A stretch of 64,000 bases of DNA from Candidatus Melainabacteria bacterium MEL.A1 (GTDB lineage: Bacteria > Cyanobacteriota > Vampirovibrionia > Gastranaerophilales > Gastranaerophilaceae). Position 1 is the stretch's first letter, and each line of letters opens with the position of its first letter. A program made the translations under genes and the position numbers. The stretch spans positions 682,001 to 746,000 of the forward strand of contig CP017245.1 of the NCBI GenBank assembly GCA_001765415.1, written 5' to 3'. Under the pieces are notes generated by a model. It searched no databases, was not told where the DNA came from, and was given only the letters and a program-made list of their open reading frames with translations. Positions 45,401 to 53,800 of the stretch are shown here, one piece after another.

Positions 45401-45605
45401 TCAGGCAACTGATAGAGCTTACCGTATCGGTCAAACTAAAAAAGTTTTTGTGTATAGATTGATTACTAAAAATACTGTAGAAGAAAAAATCCAAAAATTA
45501 AAAACAGTTAAACGTAACTTGGTCGATAGCGTAATTTCTGTCGATAGAAATATAGTTAAATCTCTAACAATGGATGATATTAGAGAAATCTTCTCTGTTG
45601 ATTAA
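42420..45605 (+). CDS. SWIM-domain SNF2 family helicase
   Basis: 1061 residues. SWIM zinc finger near residue 72-84 ([13 protein letters not shown]), a long middle region, then the SNF2 ATPase: motif I [11 protein letters not shown] (about 622), DESQNIKN (DExQ box, 719), [14 protein letters not shown], and the C-terminal lobe with [14 protein letters not shown] and [20 protein letters not shown]. It translocates on duplex DNA, probably remodelling protein-DNA complexes in transcription or repair. No methyltransferase or nuclease partner is adjacent, so the DISARM-type role is not supported. The Shine-Dalgarno is weak and distant. Confidence 0.93.
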   Translation: [1061 protein letters not shown]

Positions 45606-45664
45606 TTAGCAAACACATTTATAATACTTTAATACAACATTTGAATTATTTTTAACATATACCC

Positions 45665-45693
45665 TTGAAATACTCTGAAATATTTGTTATAAT
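45665..45693 (+). promoter_or_regulatory. Consensus promoter for a leaderless small gene
   Basis: TTGAAA (45665-45670), 17 bases, TATAAT (45688-45693). The ATG at 45700 is six bases after the -10, where transcription is expected to start. Confidence 0.75.
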
Positions 45694-45699
45694 TGATAT

Positions 45700-45930
45700 A
45701 TGAGCAATTATGATCAATTATACAAAATTTTAGACAAAGAAAAAATTTCAATCAAAGAGTTAAGAGAATTGACTAACAATGAATTAGTAACAGCAATTTC
45801 TCCTTCAAAATCTGACAAAATTCTTTATCACAAGTATGATGTTCGCCTTGAAAATGGGGAATTGTATTACGTATTCTTGAAAAAATCCATTTTCGAAATA
45901 CTTACTCTCGCTAGTAACAGAGAGATTTAA
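45700..45930 (+). CDS. Small hypothetical protein, leaderless mRNA
   Basis: 76 residues: helical first half (DQLYKILDKEKISIKELREL), then a beta-like region (YDVRLENGELYYVFLKK). No family recognised. A perfect-spacing promoter directly in front supports expression. It converges on ricT with three bases between them. Confidence 0.7.
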   Translation: MSNYDQLYKILDKEKISIKELRELTNNELVTAISPSKSDKILYHKYDVRLENGELYYVFLKKSIFEILTLASNREI

Positions 45931-45933
45931 ACT

Positions 45934-46857
45934 CTATACGTTTCCTGTTGAACTGTTTCTATCATCTTCAAGTTGTCTTATGTCAATATTATTATCATCT
46001 GCATAAGTATTCATCATTGGGACATCAATTTCAACATTAACGTCTGCGTCAACCATTTCAATGTCATTTTTCGCAAATTCTTTGGTCTTACCATCTTCCA
46101 TTTTAACAGCGACTTTTCCGCTCATAAATTGAAGATAACAAACTTTGCCTAAACCGTCTGGTGTCATTACAGATGAACCAACCGGCGGCATACCTTTGGC
46201 TGCATTGATATAATTAGAATACTCATAAGTTAAGCAACACAACAATCTTCCGCAAGTACCGGAAATTTTTCCGGGAGCAATAGGCATTCCTTGATCCTTT
46301 GCTAATTTCACATTTATTGTTGCAAATTTTCTCAAAAAGCTTGAGCAGCAGAATGGTCGACCACAAACTCCTGCACCTTCTAAAATAGAAGTTTCATCTC
46401 TTACACCAATATGCCTCAAATCAATTCTTACTCTCGTAAAAACTTGTGTTAAATCTTTTAATAACGCTCTAAAATCAACTCTTTCAGGAGCAGTGTAATA
46501 AAAAGTTATTTTTCTTCTATCAAACGTAATTCGGCATTGAACCAAATTCATATTCAATTTGTGTTGTTGAACAAGTGCCTGACATTTGAAAAAAGACTGA
46601 ACTTCTTCTTTTTTTATATCTTCAAGAGTTTGTAAATCCCTCTGTGAAAGAGTTCTGATAACATGAAAAGCTTCTGGCTTATTTTTTGCGTGTTCCCATA
46701 ATTTTTCAATTTGAGAATTTACAATAAAAGCTTTTAAAGCTTCTTCACCTTTTTCAGTTCTTACAAGCACCATTTGCCCGTCTTCAATATGAATTGTTTC
46801 AGGCACATTGAGCGGATAAAAAGTGTTTTTGAGGTATTTTACTGCATACTTAAACAT
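45934..46857 (-). CDS. ricT: PSP1 domain protein RicT (YaaT)
   Basis: 307 residues. The PSP1 core has GVCGRPFCCSSFL and CGRLLCC, Cys-rich motifs that in B. subtilis RicT bind Fe-S clusters with RicA and RicF. That complex promotes RNase Y-dependent mRNA maturation, which agrees with rny in this window. The C terminus adds an acidic extension. Its start overlaps gpsA by eight bases. Confidence 0.9.
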   Translation of the reverse strand: MFKYAVKYLKNTFYPLNVPETIHIEDGQMVLVRTEKGEEALKAFIVNSQIEKLWEHAKNKPEAFHVIRTLSQRDLQTLEDIKKEEVQSFFKCQALVQQHKLNMNLVQCRITFDRRKITFYYTAPERVDFRALLKDLTQVFTRVRIDLRHIGVRDETSILEGAGVCGRPFCCSSFLRKFATINVKLAKDQGMPIAPGKISGTCGRLLCCLTYEYSNYINAAKGMPPVGSSVMTPDGLGKVCYLQFMSGKVAVKMEDGKTKEFAKNDIEMVDADVNVEIDVPMMNTYADDNNIDIRQLEDDRNSSTGNV

Positions 46858-47851
46858 ATCTTTCTTCTTCTTTTAACTTTCTATTCATTAATTTTTCTAA
46901 TAATGCTTGCGGAGTAATATCTGTGTAAACCGCCTCATAAATAGCATTTGAAACAGGTACTTCAATATTTAATTTTTTAGCTAATTCACAAATCGCTTTT
47001 GAAGTTTTTACACCTTCTGCAACAGAACCCAATTCAGCCAAAATATCATTAATTTTTTTACCTCTGGCAAGCATTGAACCAACTGTATAGTTTCTTGACA
47101 TCGGACTTGAACAAGTTGCGATCAAGTCACCCATTCCAGATAAACCGTACAAAGTTGAAGGATTTGCTCCTAAATTAATACTTACACGAACAATTTCAGC
47201 CATACCTCTTGTCAAAAGAGTTCCTGCACAGTTATCACCCAACCCCATAGTATGAGCAAAACCTGATGCAATCGCAATTACGTTTTTTAACGAACCTCCA
47301 AGTTCTACACCTATAACGTCAGTGTTTGTATAAAGTCTAAATTTTGAAGGAACATTCATTGCTTTTTGAACAAATTCAGCAACTTTTATATCTTCACAAG
47401 CTACAGATGCTGCTGTCGGCAAACCTGCCAAAACTTCTTTTGCAAGTGTTGGACCTGAAAGAATTGCAAGCTTTTGTTCCGGTAAAACATCTTTAATAAC
47501 TTCTGACATTCTCATCAAAGAAGGAACTTCAATACCTTTTGATGCGTTTACCAAAATTTGTTCAGATTTAATTCCTGCCGCTTTTAATTTTTCGCAAACA
47601 TCTCTAGTTCCAGATGTTGCAATAACTGACAAAATTATATCAGCTCCGGAAATTGCATCTTTCAAATTTGATGAAATTTCCACTTTTTTATCCAATTGTA
47701 CTTCAAGAGGTTTTGAAGTATGTTTATTTATTCTTAAATCATCTGAGATATCTTGTTCTCTGCCCCAGACAGTTATTTTTTCAAAATTGTTTGTTAAAAG
47801 CCAAGCTAAAGTCAACCCCCAACATCCTGCTCCAAGAACTGTTAATTTCAT
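46850..47851 (-). CDS. gpsA: Glycerol-3-phosphate dehydrogenase [NAD(P)+]
   Basis: 333 residues. Rossmann motif LGAGCWGLTLAWLL at the start, ILSGPTLAKEV, the catalytic-Lys region GVELGGSLKNVIAIASG and LSGMGDLIATC. It makes sn-glycerol-3-phosphate for phospholipids. It precedes ricT with an eight-base overlap and follows murQ. Confidence 0.96.
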   Translation of the reverse strand: MKLTVLGAGCWGLTLAWLLTNNFEKITVWGREQDISDDLRINKHTSKPLEVQLDKKVEISSNLKDAISGADIILSVIATSGTRDVCEKLKAAGIKSEQILVNASKGIEVPSLMRMSEVIKDVLPEQKLAILSGPTLAKEVLAGLPTAASVACEDIKVAEFVQKAMNVPSKFRLYTNTDVIGVELGGSLKNVIAIASGFAHTMGLGDNCAGTLLTRGMAEIVRVSINLGANPSTLYGLSGMGDLIATCSSPMSRNYTVGSMLARGKKINDILAELGSVAEGVKTSKAICELAKKLNIEVPVSNAIYEAVYTDITPQALLEKLMNRKLKEEERYV

Positions 47852-47861
47852 AATCTCTCCT

Positions 47862-48755
47862 TTATACCGTCTGATAAGTTTTTAATAATTTACGAAGAAC
47901 TCCGCCATGTTTTTTCAATTCCAATCTTGCCTTGTCGGGTTCTATTTTCATAAGAATTGAAACAATTGCCGTTTTAATCTCCCAGTCACACTTCAACAAT
48001 GTTGCAAGTGCCACACTATGAGGAGTTGCAGCTATTTCAGCAACAATTCTTATTGCTCTGTCTTTTAGTTTTTCGTTTGTTGCCTTCAAGTCAATCATAA
48101 AGTTTTCATAAGTTTTACCAATCTTTATCATTGAACCTGTTGTAAGCATATTCAAAATCATTTTTGTTGCAGTACCTGCTTTCAATCTTGAAGAACCCGC
48201 AATAACTTCCGGTCCAACTTCTGCACAAATAACAAGTCCTGCTTCTTCTGCGATTTTTCCTTTTGAATTGCAAGTAATACCAATCGTTTTACAATTAACA
48301 TCTTCTGCTCTTTGCAAAACTCCTAATAAATATTTTGGATTTCCACTAGCAGAAATCACAACCGCAATATCATTTTCTGTCAAAATTTCTGCATCTTTGT
48401 AGCCAAGTTCAAAATTATCTTCTGCGCCTTCAACTGCAGTTCTAAAGGCACTATCACCACCGGCAATTATACCTTGAACCATATCAGGCGAAACGCTAAA
48501 AGTTGGAGGGCATTCTGAAGCATCTAATATCCCGAGTCTACCTGATGTTCCAGCTCCAAAATAGAACAATCTTCCACCTTTCAAAAACTGTTTTGCAATA
48601 ACATCAATTGCCTCTGCAATGTGATCAGTTTCTTCTTCTACCGCAAGTGCAACCAATTTATCTTCCTCGTTCATTTTTTGAACCATCTCAACAGTAGAAA
48701 GAATATCAATATCCTTCGTATTTTCGTTTCTGTACTCGGTAATTACTTCACTCAT
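47862..48755 (-). CDS. murQ: N-acetylmuramic acid 6-phosphate etherase
   Basis: 297 residues from the ATG at 48755 with GGAGTGGAAAA before it. SIS domain with FYFGAGTSGRLGILDASECP, GGDSAFRTAVEGAED and the ISASGNPKYLLG sugar-binding loop. It removes lactate from MurNAc-6-P to give GlcNAc-6-P, which NagA (6844-7893) would deacetylate: a wall recycling route. No AnmK or NagZ seen nearby. Confidence 0.95.
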   Translation of the reverse strand: MSEVITEYRNENTKDIDILSTVEMVQKMNEEDKLVALAVEEETDHIAEAIDVIAKQFLKGGRLFYFGAGTSGRLGILDASECPPTFSVSPDMVQGIIAGGDSAFRTAVEGAEDNFELGYKDAEILTENDIAVVISASGNPKYLLGVLQRAEDVNCKTIGITCNSKGKIAEEAGLVICAEVGPEVIAGSSRLKAGTATKMILNMLTTGSMIKIGKTYENFMIDLKATNEKLKDRAIRIVAEIAATPHSVALATLLKCDWEIKTAIVSILMKIEPDKARLELKKHGGVLRKLLKTYQTV

Positions 48756-48797
48756 TTTTCCACTCCACAAAAGGGAAAACCCTTTATTATAATAACA

Positions 48798-49259
48798 CTA
48801 CACTAATTTTAGCAAATTTGCCATTTCTATAGCAGCTTTTGCAGCATCAGAACCTTTGTTTCCGGCTTTTGTACCTGCTCTTTCAATAGCTTGTTCGATA
48901 TTATCAGTAGTTAGAACCCCAAATATCACAGGGACTTCTGTTTGCAGACTAACTTGCGCAACACCTTTAGAAACTTCTGCACAAACATAATCATAGTGAG
49001 AAGTAGAACCTTTAATTACTGCACCTAATGTAATAACTGCATTATATTTACCAGTTTTGGCAAATTTTAAGGCTGCAATAGGAATTTCAAAAGCACCCGG
49101 AACTCTGACAACATCAATATTATTTTCATCAACGCCATGTCGTCTAAGCTCATCAATAGCTCCTGACAAAAGTTTTGCCCCGATGAAATCATTAAATCTT
49201 GATAAAATTATACAAAATTTCTCATTACCTGCGACTAACTGCCCTTCAAAAGTTTTCAT
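48798..49259 (-). CDS. ribH: 6,7-dimethyl-8-ribityllumazine synthase
   Basis: 153 residues. [47 protein letters not shown] with the catalytic His, and [20 protein letters not shown]. It is the penultimate step of riboflavin synthesis and forms icosahedral shells in many bacteria. Standalone, without other rib genes. Confidence 0.97.
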   Translation of the reverse strand: MKTFEGQLVAGNEKFCIILSRFNDFIGAKLLSGAIDELRRHGVDENNIDVVRVPGAFEIPIAALKFAKTGKYNAVITLGAVIKGSTSHYDYVCAEVSKGVAQVSLQTEVPVIFGVLTTDNIEQAIERAGTKAGNKGSDAAKAAIEMANLLKLV

Positions 49260-49336
49260 TTTTACTCTCCTTTGAGCATATTATACGATATACAGGCGTT
49301 TTTTTCAACTGTACGTAAAGATATATCACATGGAAA

Positions 49337-50041
49337 TTATACGATAATTAACGGAGCAAAAATCTTGTAAAAGATGTAAATCGCAGCAATTACCAATAAT
49401 CCACCACTAATTTTTAAAAGCCAGTCTGAAAACTTGTAAAAACCTTTCCAATTTTTCAAATGAGATGTTAAAAAACCTGCGAAAATTAAAATTAAACCCT
49501 GTCCTAAAGAGAACAAAAACAACATTATTATTGCATGCCAAATACTCGCAGAAAGTGATGCAAACGCCATTATACCTGCCAAAATCGGAGTAGAGCATGG
49601 AGTTCCGGCTAAAGCAAAAATACCTCCTAACAAAATCGGGTACAAATACATATTAGTCCCTTCGTTTTTCGGCATTTCCGTAATCATTACAGGAAGTTCA
49701 AAATCCAATACCCCCATCAGTTTTAAACCCATAACCATAATGATACCCGCAAGAAATATTCCAAAATATCCACCTGCAAACGAAATAAAAACCTTACCAG
49801 TAATAGCACAAATTATACCGATTATTGAAAACACAATTGCCGTTCCCAATACAAAAAACAATAATTGTACAAATGTTTTAAGCGGTTTTTCTTTGGAATA
49901 ACCGCCAATATAACCAATAATTATTGGCAGCATTGCAAGTGAGCAAGGAGAAATTGATGCCACCAAACCACCTAAAAATGAAAGCGCAAACAATACTAAC
50001 AAACTACCGTTTTGAGTAAAAAGACTGATATAATTTTCCAT
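49337..50041 (-). CDS. CcdA-like thiol-disulfide transmembrane transporter
   Basis: 234 residues, six membrane segments. The paired Cys in GGLVASISPCSLAMLP (about residue 33) and LAGTPCSTPILAG (about 150) shuttle electrons from cytosolic thioredoxin outwards. The adjacent, directly abutting thioredoxin-like gene upstream supports extracytoplasmic disulfide reduction, for example for cytochrome c or secreted proteins. Confidence 0.92.
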   Translation of the reverse strand: MENYISLFTQNGSLLVLFALSFLGGLVASISPCSLAMLPIIIGYIGGYSKEKPLKTFVQLLFFVLGTAIVFSIIGIICAITGKVFISFAGGYFGIFLAGIIMVMGLKLMGVLDFELPVMITEMPKNEGTNMYLYPILLGGIFALAGTPCSTPILAGIMAFASLSASIWHAIIMLFLFSLGQGLILIFAGFLTSHLKNWKGFYKFSDWLLKISGGLLVIAAIYIFYKIFAPLIIV

Positions 50042-50428
50042 TTACTTTAGCTCCTGCAAATATTTATCCATTTGCTCTTTTGAGATAGCTCCCTCAATTC
50101 TTCTGACCTGTTGACCATTTGAATTTAGCAAAATAATTGTTGGAACTAGAGTGACATTATATTTTTTAATTTGTTCATCACTGAAAGAATTTCTATCTTG
50201 AACTTGAATTTCTGTCAAAATAATTTCGTTATTATATTTAGGAAAAATTTCTTTAAAAACTTTATTCATAGTTTGACAATCCAAACACATTGCCGATGTA
50301 AATTTTACAACTTGGGGTTTGCCATTTTCAGTTGTCTTTGCAGTTGTTGAATTTGATGCTGTCAAAGCCATATAAAGCATAATTGGAATTGCAAAAATTA
50401 AAGAAATAATAATAATATTCTTTTTCAT
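50042..50428 (-). CDS. Membrane-anchored thioredoxin-like protein
   Basis: 128 residues from the ATG at 50428, which has AAAGGAG six bases upstream; the frame runs 20 codons further. An N-terminal membrane anchor (NIIIISLIFAIPIMLYMAL), then a thioredoxin fold with redox motif AMCLDCQ (CxxC) and the cis-Pro in VTLVPTI. The stop is followed immediately by the CcdA-like ATG, so the pair is one unit: CcdA reduces this protein outside the membrane. Confidence 0.9.
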   Translation of the reverse strand: MKKNIIIISLIFAIPIMLYMALTASNSTTAKTTENGKPQVVKFTSAMCLDCQTMNKVFKEIFPKYNNEIILTEIQVQDRNSFSDEQIKKYNVTLVPTIILLNSNGQQVRRIEGAISKEQMDKYLQELK

Positions 50429-50530
50429 GAAAAGCTCCTTTCTATGTAATTTTAGCATAAAATAAAAAGAAAATTTTTCTAACCCCAAATGGGGAATACT
50501 TTAGGATAAAAACACATAAATGAGCAACAA

Positions 50531-50695
50531 TTACACATCTTCCGGCACATAAAAATCCGCTTTTGCTAATAATTCTCTTGTATGTTCATAACAACAAGAA
50601 TTGTGACAAATTTCCTGATATTCCCTCACAATACTCAAAACGTCGTCAACCGACATTTTTATAATCCTTCTTTCACCTTCAATAATTCTAGCCAT
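50531..50695 (-). CDS. Small Cys-containing hypothetical protein
   Basis: 54 residues, starting MARIIEGERRIIKMSVDDVL and containing CHNSCCYEH in the middle. AAAGGAATTTAGAAT precedes the ATG. The Cys/His cluster could bind a metal or react with the neighbouring thioredoxin system, but this is speculative. Between the rpoC2 terminator and the thioredoxin gene, same strand. Confidence 0.55.
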   Translation of the reverse strand: MARIIEGERRIIKMSVDDVLSIVREYQEICHNSCCYEHTRELLAKADFYVPEDV

Positions 50696-50810
50696 ATTCT
50701 AAATTCCTTTCAAAATTATCTACGGAATAATCCGAGAATACTTTTGACAAATCCATTAACCTATTTAGAAAACTATTTTCAAATAATAAAAATTTATGAA
50801 ATTTCATATA

Positions 50811-50843
50811 AAAAAAGCTCCTCTTTAATAGAGGAGCTTTTTT
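50811..50843. terminator. Terminator of the rpoB-rpoC1-rpoC2 operon
   Basis: AAAAAAGCTCCTCT, loop TTAAT, AGAGGAGCTTTTTT: 14 pairs, with a T-run on the minus strand right after rpoC2. Confidence 0.92.
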
Positions 50844-50858
50844 ATGTTTTCTAACGCA

Positions 50859-53800
50859 TTATTTTTCTTCGTTTTCGTTACCTAATTGAAAATCAGGTGC
50901 GCCAAACATACCTTCGATTTCTTCCAAAATCGCAGATGGTTTACGAGCTTGATTTCTTTGAGCAACTGCACGCTTTCTTTCTTCACGTTCTTTTTCTTCA
51001 TTAGCATTAGATAGGTGATGGAAACCAGTACCAGCTGGAATTAAACGACCAATGATAACGTTTTCTTTCAAACCTCTCAATAAGTCTTTCTTTCCATCTA
51101 CCGCAGCTTCTGTCAAGATTCTTGTTGTTTCTTGGAATGATGCTGCTGAAATGAAGCTTTCAGTATTCAAAGATGCTTTTGTAATACCTAACAACATGTA
51201 TTCACAAGTTGCAGGAGTTCCACCTTTTTCTTCAACTTCTTGGTTTTCTTTTTCGAATGTTTGCATTTCAACAAGTTCACCAGGTAACAATGTTGTATCA
51301 CCAGCATCAACAATCTTAACTTTCTTAGTCATTTGTCTTACGATGATTTCAACGTGTTTATCAGCAATTTCTACACCTTGAGAGCGATATACTCTTTGTA
51401 CTTCGTCTACTAGGTATTGTTGAGCTGCTTCTGGACCGCAAAGTCTGATTACGTCGTGTGGATTCAAAGGACCACTTGTTAAAGGTTGACCTTTTGTGAT
51501 TTTTTGTTTGTTCTGAACAACAATATTAGCATCAATTGCATATTTGATTTCAGTTCTACCATTTTCTGTTACTAAGAACAATCTTGGTAAATCATCATCA
51601 GTTTCAATTTCTGCAATACCGTCTTCTTCAGCCAAAATAGCACAATCCTTAGGTTTACGTCCTTCAAGAAGTTCTTCTACTCTAGGAAGACCTTGAACGA
51701 TATCACCTGTTTTTTGTCTTTCAAACACCAATGTCGCAATGTTATCACCACGTAGAACCAAAGCTCCTGCTTCTACCTGCAACATTGTACCAGGACTAAT
51801 CAAGTAAGGACGACCGTTTCTGATTGTAATTTCGCCTTTATTAACTGCAATTACCATACCTGAAACAGTTGATGTTTCTCCGCTATCAGCTAACACACCA
51901 TCAAGTCTAACAAAATCGCCTTTCTTAACACTTGCTTTACCTTTAACAGAAATTTTTGTTTCATAAGTAGTACTTGTTAACAATAATCTTCTTGCATCTT
52001 CTTTATTACCTTTAATAGATGCAACACCATCATTAATAGCAAGAACTTGAGTTTTTGCAACCGGTGTTTTAGGATCAATTGTTTGACCGTCTTTTACAAG
52101 AAGTTCTGTTTGAAGAGAAGACATAGTCTTAGCATTACCTTCAAATTCACGACGAACAATCAAGTTTTCAAGAACAACAATTCTCAAGTTGTCTTTTTCG
52201 TCAAGTTCTACCATACCTTTAAGGTGTGACAAGTAACCTTGCATTTGAAGAACCAAACTTGTTCTTGTAATTGTTGCACCATCCAAATTTCTAACTCTTG
52301 CACCATCTTTGTATTGCAATTGAGTAACAGGAACGATATCAATTAATTCATCTGATGTGTTGAATTTGATTGAAACATTTTTCTGTTGAACATCCAATAC
52401 TTGAACCGGTCTTACAAGAATTTGAATTGGTTGGTTAGAAATACTATCTTCATCTAATGAAAGGTTAGTATCCAATTCTTCGTCCAAGTCATCAATATCA
52501 ATGTCATCCATTGAAGAATCCATAATTGTAATGATAGAAGTTTCTTTAGCTTTAATTCCATCAGCAATTACTGTTCCTTTCTTAACAACTTCACCTTCAT
52601 CAACTTTAAGTTCTGAAACGCTTGAAAGTGTATGAACTTCGCCAGGACGAATTGTAATTTCGTGAATAATATCGTTGTATTCTTTAAATTCAACAATACC
52701 ATCAATGTGACAATATACGTCTTTTACAACTTCTGTACCGGCAGTAACGTGAGTTCCGTTTTCAACCATCTTCAATGAAGAATCTTTATTAATTTGGTGA
52801 ATTTCTTCTGGAATAAATACTACAGAACCAGGTTTTGTAATAATTTGATTTTCGTCAACTTCAACATCAACGTATCTAATTTCACCAGAAGAAGCAACTG
52901 CACAATCATCGTCGATAAGTTCGGCAATAATCATACCGTTTTCAACGGTTGTATCAACTGGAGCTTTTACGATATATTTTTCACCAGTCTTGTCTACTGT
53001 CCATAATTGTTCTTTTTTAGTTTGTTCAAATGTCGCATTTTCAGGCATCAATGAAGCGATTACAATTGTTAATTCTTTACCTTGAACAATCTTCTTAATA
53101 TTTTTACCTTCAAATTTAACATCTTCAATAACTAAATCTTCACCAAAACGAACTTCTCCGCCGTGTTCAGAAATAGTTAATGTTTCAGCAAGTTTTTCAC
53201 CTTCTTTGATAGCTTGACCATCTTTTACTAGAACTTTTGAACCACCCGGAAGGTTATAAACATCACCACCAAGAACCCAAATAATACCTTGTTTATTTGT
53301 TGTTCTTGAAATGTTACCTTGTCTGTCTTTCTTTTCATCAGCTACAAAATCTTCGTACAATACTTCACCTGACAAGTCAGATGTAATATCTTTTGTAGCT
53401 TTTTCTGTTAAACGAGAACCAGAACCCTGAGCTGCAGGTTCAAATTGAGCCAATTTGAAACCTTTTTTAACTTTCATTCCATTTGTAAAGAATACTGTTG
53501 AACCAGCAGGAATGTGATATTTTTCAGTTCTTTTAGCACCTTTCAATTCGATATCTGTTTCGTAGTTAGAAATATTTACGATATCACCGTGACGAGTTCT
53601 CAATTCTCTTGTTTTAACGCTTGAAATAACTTCACCGTCTTGTTTTGCAATAACTTCTTTAATTGCATCTTTAACGCCAACCGCACCACCTGTGTGGAAT
53701 GTTCTCATTGTTAACTGAGTACCAGGTTCACCAATTGATTGAGCTGCAATAATACCGATTGCTTCACCAATATCAACAAGTTTTTGAGTTGTCATTGCCC

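Noticed and set aside
42420-45605. DISARM or other helicase-based defence system
   Set aside because: No methyltransferase, PLD or DUF1998 partner is adjacent; solitary SWIM-SNF2 helicases are common housekeeping genes.
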